Part shown: piece by piece, positions 6,877 through 10,220 of the stretch
Position numbering within the stretch: the stretch's first letter is position 1
Layout: each line of letters starts with the position of its first letter
DNA from: an uncultured Caryophanales bacterium
Lineage (GTDB): Bacteria > Bacillota_I > Bacilli_A > RF39 > UBA660
Reading direction: 5' to 3'
Length of the DNA stretch: 10,220 bases
Assembly (NCBI GenBank): GCA_905206805.1
Contig: CAJLIR010000028.1
Location: forward strand, 1 to 10,220
Notes under the pieces: generated by a model
The model's input: the letters and a program-made list of their open reading frames with translations, nothing else
Told to the model about the DNA's origin: nothing
Databases searched by the model: none
Translations under genes and position numbers: made by a program

Positions 6877-7812
6877 GATTTTTAATCCCTGATATGAATT
6901 TCTTTTTATTAGTTCTTTATCAATGTCATTTAGAACGCAGAATTTTTTTATTAACCAAGTAGGTTCAATTAAATCCTCTTTAACTGGATCACCAGTTATA
7001 CGATTTATAACAATTTCTGGCCTTAAATATTCAAGCTGTTTACAGATAATATCTACGTATTCATCTTTTGTTAAAACATGAAATTTTGTATTCTTATATA
7101 AAAGTTCCAATTTTGTATTTTTTAAAATATGTAACATATGAATTTTTATGCCTTGAATATCGAGTTTATTTAAATATTTTACTGTTTCAATCATCATTTC
7201 TTCTGTTTCAAAAGGCAATCCATTAATTATATGTACGACAACATTGATATTTCTTTTTCTTAATTTTTTGACCATTTCTTCAAAATTTTTAAGTGTATGA
7301 CATCTATTAATCAATTTGGTTGTTTTTTCATGAATTGTTTGTAATCCTAATTCTATTGTTAGATAAGTTTTTTTTGATAATTGTTCTAAATAATTTAAAC
7401 ACTCTTCACTTATTGCATCCGACCTTGTTGCGATTGAAAGTCCAACAACATTTTCTAACGATAATATGGTTTCATATTTTTCCTTTAAAATATTAATTGG
7501 TGCATACGTATTTGTATGAGCTTGAAAATAACCAATATATTTTGCTTTGGGCCATTTTTTATGTAGTAGTGATTTAATATTATTGAATTGTGTAATTAAA
7601 TCATCACTTATATTTCCAGCAAAATCTCCACTACCGGAATTCGAACAATATATGCATCCACCAGTTCCAACGGTTCCATCAATATTTGGACAAGAAAACC
7701 CAGCATTTAAACTAACTTTAAATACTTTTGAATTGAATTTTTTTTTATAAAAATAATCTAATGTATGATACCTTTTATTATTATCTGAGTATATAAACGG
7801 ATTGTTTTTCAT
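6868..7812 (-). CDS. ytqA: YtqA/TIGR01212-family radical SAM protein
   Basis: A 314-residue radical S-adenosylmethionine enzyme. The cluster-binding cysteines are Cys41, Cys53 and Cys56 in FSCPNIDGTVGTGGCIYC (a CX11CX2C spacing typical of this family), followed by SGSGDFAGN. Further family blocks are KYIGYFQAHTNTYAP, VVGLSIATRSD, ELGLQTIHEKT, HIINGLPFET, IQGIKIHMLHILKNT, the ITGDP segment and the C-terminal NSYQGLKI. The sequence closely follows Bacillus subtilis YtqA, recently proposed as MnmL, acting in tRNA wobble-uridine (cmnm5U to nm5U) modification. I recall that assignment and cannot verify it here. The usual companion methyltransferase YtqB/MnmM is not adjacent. The start chosen is ATG 7812 with GGTGA five bases upstream; the in-frame TTG at 7824 and GTG at 7821 overlap that ribosome binding site. 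Its promoter is divergent from the permease gene. Confidence 0.93.
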   Translation of the reverse strand: MKNNPFIYSDNNKRYHTLDYFYKKKFNSKVFKVSLNAGFSCPNIDGTVGTGGCIYCSNSGSGDFAGNISDDLITQFNNIKSLLHKKWPKAKYIGYFQAHTNTYAPINILKEKYETILSLENVVGLSIATRSDAISEECLNYLEQLSKKTYLTIELGLQTIHEKTTKLINRCHTLKNFEEMVKKLRKRNINVVVHIINGLPFETEEMMIETVKYLNKLDIQGIKIHMLHILKNTKLELLYKNTKFHVLTKDEYVDIICKQLEYLRPEIVINRITGDPVKEDLIEPTWLIKKFCVLNDIDKELIKRNSYQGLKIKK

Positions 7813-7817
7813 AGTAA

Positions 7818-7822
7818 TCACC
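7818..7822 (-). promoter_or_regulatory. Ribosome binding site deciding the ytqA start
   Basis: GGTGA on the minus strand, five bases before ATG 7812. The same GGTGATTAT-type leader precedes ATG 9445. It excludes the upstream TTG (7824) and GTG (7821) codons, which fall in or next to it and would have no site of their own. Confidence 0.7.
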
Positions 7823-7828
7823 AAAAAA

Positions 7829-7837
7829 ATTATAACA
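7829..7837 (-). promoter_or_regulatory. Extended -10 promoter of ytqA
   Basis: On the minus strand TGTTATAAT (7837 to 7829) is a perfect extended -10. A -35-like TTTACA (7859-7854) is 19 nt away; TACACA (7857-7852) would be 17 nt away. The predicted start is near 7822, at the first base of the ribosome binding site, giving a leader of about 10 nt. Confidence 0.65.
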
Positions 7838-7903
7838 CTTATAATTTATTTTGTGTAAAATAAATGAAAATTTTTAAAAAATGTTTAATTCTTTTTCTTT
7901 TTT

Positions 7904-7912
7904 TGCTATAAT
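7904..7912 (+). promoter_or_regulatory. Extended -10 promoter of the permease gene
   Basis: TGCTATAAT at 7904-7912 follows a T-rich stretch; a weak -35 TTTAAT (7884-7889) is 17 nt upstream. The predicted start near 7919 coincides with the GGAGGG ribosome binding site (7919-7924), and the ATG is at 7931. Confidence 0.65.
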
Positions 7913-7930
7913 CATAATGGAGGGTATGTT

Positions 7931-9385
7931 ATGAAAAAAAGTAAGAACAGTTTATTTAAAATGTTGTTAATTGTACTTGTTGCGGTTGTATTTTTGTCTT
8001 GGTTAATACCTGTTGGTGAATATAAAAACAACGTATTTTCTATAGGCAATATAACTCCGATAGGTTTGTTTGATTTACCACTTATTCCATTAACAGTTTT
8101 AGATTTGGCTTTACCAACAATAATTTTTATTTTGATGGTAGGTGGTTTTTATGGAGTTGTGAATAAAACAGGTGTTTATAGCAGAATGATTAATAATTTT
8201 GTTTCTAAGTTGAAAGGAAAAGAATTAAAATTTTTAGTTATTGTTACTATTTTATTTGGAATTTTATCATCAATTGTTGGATTAAACGTTATATTTTTCT
8301 TCGTGATTCCTTTTATAGCAACTATTTTACTATCGCTTGGATTTAGTAAAATTACAGCAATGTTATCAACATTAGGATCTGTTATTATAGGAATGTCTGG
8401 AAGTATTTATGGAATTGATATAAGTTATTATTTAAATGGATATTTTGGATATAACAGTAAATATTCTTATAATACATCTATTTTTCCTGATAAGATAATA
8501 TTATTAATTTTGTTGTTATTTTTACTTGTTATGTTTATTTTAAGACTAGGAAGAAAAGATTTAAAAAATTCAAAGAAAATGAATAATGAAATTCCTCTTT
8601 ACGAAGTTAATGATTCATGTAAGAAAAGTTGGATTCCTTTACTTATTATATTCATATTTACTTTTGTTTTTATGATTGTTGGAAGTTTTAAATGGGATGA
8701 TGTTTTAAATGCTGGATCGGATGCAACACCTTTTTTAAATTTATATGAGAAAATTCAAAATATAAAAATAGGTGATTTCTCAATTGTTTCTAATATTTTA
8801 GGAACGATACCAGCAATAGGTTATTGGCAATTACCATTTATATCAGTATTGATTTTATTTATGACCTTATTGGTTGCAATAATATATAGAAAAAATTTGG
8901 ATGAAATTATAGAAGGATTTGGTAATGGAATAAAATCTAATTTAAAATTAGTTTTATATGTTATTGGTGCAAACCTTGTACTAGCAGTTTTATTTAAAAA
9001 TGGCGCTACTGCAAATTTTGCTACAACTATTGTTGATTATCTAATGAATTTAACAGATACATTTAATTCATTCATTCTTTCTATTACAACAATTATTGCA
9101 AGTTTCTTCTTCAATAGTTTTTCAACATTAATTGGTACTTTATATACTCCAATAATTGTTTTAACAGGTACTACAGTTGAGTTAAGATTTTTAGCAACAT
9201 TTATTATTCAAACTTTATATGGACTTGTAATGTTTGTTGCACCAACTAGCGTTTTACTTATTTTAGGACTTTCATATTTTAACATTTCATATAAAGATTG
9301 GCTTAAAAATATTTGGAAACTATTGTTGCAATTATTTGTTGTTGTTGTTTTAATAATAATCATAGTAACTATTTTCTCTTTATAG
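7931..9385 (+). CDS. YfcC/DcuC-superfamily membrane permease
   Basis: A 484-residue polytopic membrane protein with about 12 hydrophobic segments (roughly 9-28, 56-77, 101-117, 118-136, 141-160, 188-206, 233-251, 298-318, 338-355, 380-400, 417-447, 461-482). The opening SWLIPVGEY and the C-terminal block follow the YfcC / C4-dicarboxylate anaerobic carrier pattern: SFFFNSFSTLIGTLYTPIIV, then GTTVELRFLATFIIQ, then VAPTSVLLILGLSYFNISYKDW. Members are predicted ion-coupled transporters of dicarboxylates, amino acids or peptides. The N-terminal half is diverged: the acidic 'EE' that I recall near the third helix in YfcC proteins is not evident (GLNVIFFFVIP here). A tyrosine-rich stretch occupies 160-180. 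The substrate cannot be told from context, since its neighbours are unrelated. ATG is preceded by GGAGGG six bases upstream, and the terminator stem overlaps the last codons. Confidence 0.85.
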   Translation: MKKSKNSLFKMLLIVLVAVVFLSWLIPVGEYKNNVFSIGNITPIGLFDLPLIPLTVLDLALPTIIFILMVGGFYGVVNKTGVYSRMINNFVSKLKGKELKFLVIVTILFGILSSIVGLNVIFFFVIPFIATILLSLGFSKITAMLSTLGSVIIGMSGSIYGIDISYYLNGYFGYNSKYSYNTSIFPDKIILLILLLFLLVMFILRLGRKDLKNSKKMNNEIPLYEVNDSCKKSWIPLLIIFIFTFVFMIVGSFKWDDVLNAGSDATPFLNLYEKIQNIKIGDFSIVSNILGTIPAIGYWQLPFISVLILFMTLLVAIIYRKNLDEIIEGFGNGIKSNLKLVLYVIGANLVLAVLFKNGATANFATTIVDYLMNLTDTFNSFILSITTIIASFFFNSFSTLIGTLYTPIIVLTGTTVELRFLATFIIQTLYGLVMFVAPTSVLLILGLSYFNISYKDWLKNIWKLLLQLFVVVVLIIIIVTIFSL

Positions 9386-9400
9386 AAAATAGTTCTTTTT
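9367..9400 (+). terminator. Terminator of the permease gene, overlapping its coding end
   Basis: A 10-bp perfect stem AACTATTTTC (9367-9376) / GAAAATAGTT (9385-9394) with an 8-nt loop, followed by C and TTTTT (9396-9400), then more Ts. The 5' arm is still coding and the TAG stop (9383-9385) lies at the loop/3'-arm junction. Confidence 0.85.
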
Positions 9401-9415
9401 ATTATTTTTCTAAAA

Positions 9416-9424
9416 TGATATAAT
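9416..9424 (+). promoter_or_regulatory. Extended -10 promoter of the YgjP-type gene
   Basis: TGATATAAT at 9416-9424, with no clear -35 because the terminator T-tract occupies that place. The predicted start near 9431 gives a leader of about 14 nt containing AGGTGA (9435-9440), 4 nt before ATG 9445. Confidence 0.6.
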
Positions 9425-9444
9425 AAGCCTGTATAGGTGATTAT

Positions 9445-10086
9445 ATGAAATATCAAATTGATGAGTATATTTTAGATGTACAAATTATAAGAAAAAATAA
9501 TAAAAATACATATATAAGACTTAAAGATTCTAATACTATTTATGTAACGACTGGCTTTTTTACTACTAAATCTTATATAAAGAGTTTATTAGATAATAAT
9601 CAAAAATTTTTAATTAAAGCAATAAAAAAATATAATAATAATTTAGAAAAAGATAACAAATTCTATTTTTTAGGAATTAGTTATAATGTAGTATTTTCTA
9701 GTAATTTTAAAAAAGTTGAAATAGATTATGATAATAGAAATATATTTGCTTCTAATGATAGAATGTTGAATAAATGGTTGAGTAAATATATATGTGAATT
9801 ATATTTAAATAGATTAAATTATATTTATAATATGTTTGAAGAAAAAATACCATATCCAAAATTAAGAATTAGAAATATGAAAACGCGTTGGGGTGTATGT
9901 AATCGTTCAAATAATACGGTAACCTTAAATTCTAAATTGATAAAATATGATTTAACAAAACTTGATTATGTCATAGTTCATGAATTGTCACATTTTGTAC
10001 ATTTTAATCATTCAAAAAGTTTTTGGCAAGAAGTTTATAAATACTGTCCAAATTATAAAAAAATTAGAAAAGAATTAAATGAGTAA
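9445..10086 (+). CDS. YgjP-type (DUF45) M48-like zinc metallopeptidase
   Basis: A 213-residue soluble protein of the YgjP/DUF45 family, which has a WLM/SprT-like metallopeptidase fold. The catalytic motif is HELSHFVHFNHS, with His179, Glu180 and His183 forming HExxH and His189 as the likely third zinc ligand. The family block upstream, MKTRWGVC (145-152) and NTVTLNSKLIKYDLTKLDYV, is well conserved, with Val in the place of the usual Ser in WGSC. The N-terminal half (about 1-100) is the diverse beta-rich region seen in family members (YIRLKDSNTIYVTT, then FYFLGISYNV). There is no signal peptide, so it is probably cytosolic. YgjP-like proteins are often encoded near restriction or mobile genes, but nothing of that kind is seen here. 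The physiological substrate is not established. Start by AGGTGA four bases upstream. Family assignment is secure. Confidence 0.92.
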   Translation: MKYQIDEYILDVQIIRKNNKNTYIRLKDSNTIYVTTGFFTTKSYIKSLLDNNQKFLIKAIKKYNNNLEKDNKFYFLGISYNVVFSSNFKKVEIDYDNRNIFASNDRMLNKWLSKYICELYLNRLNYIYNMFEEKIPYPKLRIRNMKTRWGVCNRSNNTVTLNSKLIKYDLTKLDYVIVHELSHFVHFNHSKSFWQEVYKYCPNYKKIRKELNE

Positions 10087-10150
10087 AGATATTATTCTAA
10101 TAGATTGATTATTAATAAAACAACTATTTTATTGAAATAACAAAAAAATA

Positions 10151-10179
10151 ATGACGATAAATGGAAAAAATGATATAAT
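10151..10179 (+). promoter_or_regulatory. Promoter facing the right edge
   Basis: The -35-like ATGACG (10151-10156), an exact 17-nt spacer and the extended -10 TGATATAAT (10171-10179). A second TATAAT at 10190-10195 may act as an alternative -10. The intergenic stretch from 10087 holds no ORF and no convincing terminator; only short AT stems without a T tract were found. Confidence 0.65.
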
Positions 10180-10207
10180 TGTTACAGTATATAATAGTTA
10201 AAATAAA

Positions 10208-10212
10208 AAGGA
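10208..10212 (+). promoter_or_regulatory. Ribosome binding site of a gene starting at the right edge
   Basis: AAGGA at 10208-10212 follows the promoter by about 25 nt. The window ends in AT at 10219-10220; if the next base is G, an ATG would sit 6 nt after this site. An ATG at 10212 is possible but too close. The product is unknown. Confidence 0.45.
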
Positions 10213-10220
10213 TGTGTAAT

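Noticed and set aside
10098..10133. Terminator after the YgjP-type gene
   Set aside because: Two possible 5-7 bp A/T-only stems (10098-10114, 10114-10133) with no T tract after them.
1..10220. CRISPR arrays, insertion sequences, tRNA genes, phage modules, riboswitches or a defence cassette
   Set aside because: No regularly spaced repeats, transposase motifs, cloverleaf-like GGTTCGA segments or leaders long enough for a riboswitch were seen. The genes are housekeeping, transport or surface genes with no common theme, so no new multi-gene system is claimed.

Overview
The window comes from a very AT-rich, gene-dense bacterial chromosome. The best guess is a Firmicutes/Bacillota lineage close to the uncultured gut Bacilli and Mollicutes relatives (RF39-like, Erysipelotrichia-like). 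The clues are low GC, strong AGGAGG/GGTGA-type ribosome binding sites, Bacillus-like versions of Dxs, UvrA and YtqA, and a membrane-anchored cysteine-rich protein of a type I associate with gut Firmicutes. The code is standard: all 20 tryptophans in the eight genes are TGG and no gene is interrupted by TGA. TGA is not used as a stop either (six TAA, two TAG). The taxon is an inference; no rRNA is present.

Layout, left to right. Bases 2-370 hold the C-terminal end of a GLUG-repeat surface-type protein, closed by a terminator. A new promoter drives dxs (first step of MEP isoprenoid synthesis), followed after 7 nt by a small DUF7666-like gene of unknown role. Next comes a solitary uvrA (nucleotide excision repair). 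Its terminator physically overlaps the promoter of a 364-residue, single-pass membrane protein with six extracytoplasmic cysteines. That gene converges on a minus-strand radical SAM gene of the YtqA/TIGR01212 family, with one bidirectional terminator between them. A divergent promoter pair separates the radical SAM gene from a 12-helix-type YfcC/DcuC-like permease. The permease is closed by a terminator whose stem lies partly in its own coding end, and is followed by a YgjP-type zinc metallopeptidase gene. The last 134 bases hold no complete gene, but carry a good promoter and a ribosome binding site that point to a gene starting at the right edge.

Most genes look like independent or two-gene transcription units with housekeeping or envelope roles; I see no obvious defence system, mobile element, CRISPR array, phage module or new multi-gene pathway. 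The most distinctive feature is the packing of signals. Four of five terminator stems include or touch a stop codon. Extended -10 promoters (TGnTATAAT) lie only 16-22 nt before start codons, so predicted 5' leaders are about 10-16 nt and begin at or just before the Shine-Dalgarno sequence. Two likely mis-annotatable starts (TTG at 5694 and at 7824) are resolved by these signals: the first TTG is a -35 box. There is no gene-free stretch longer than 300 bases.
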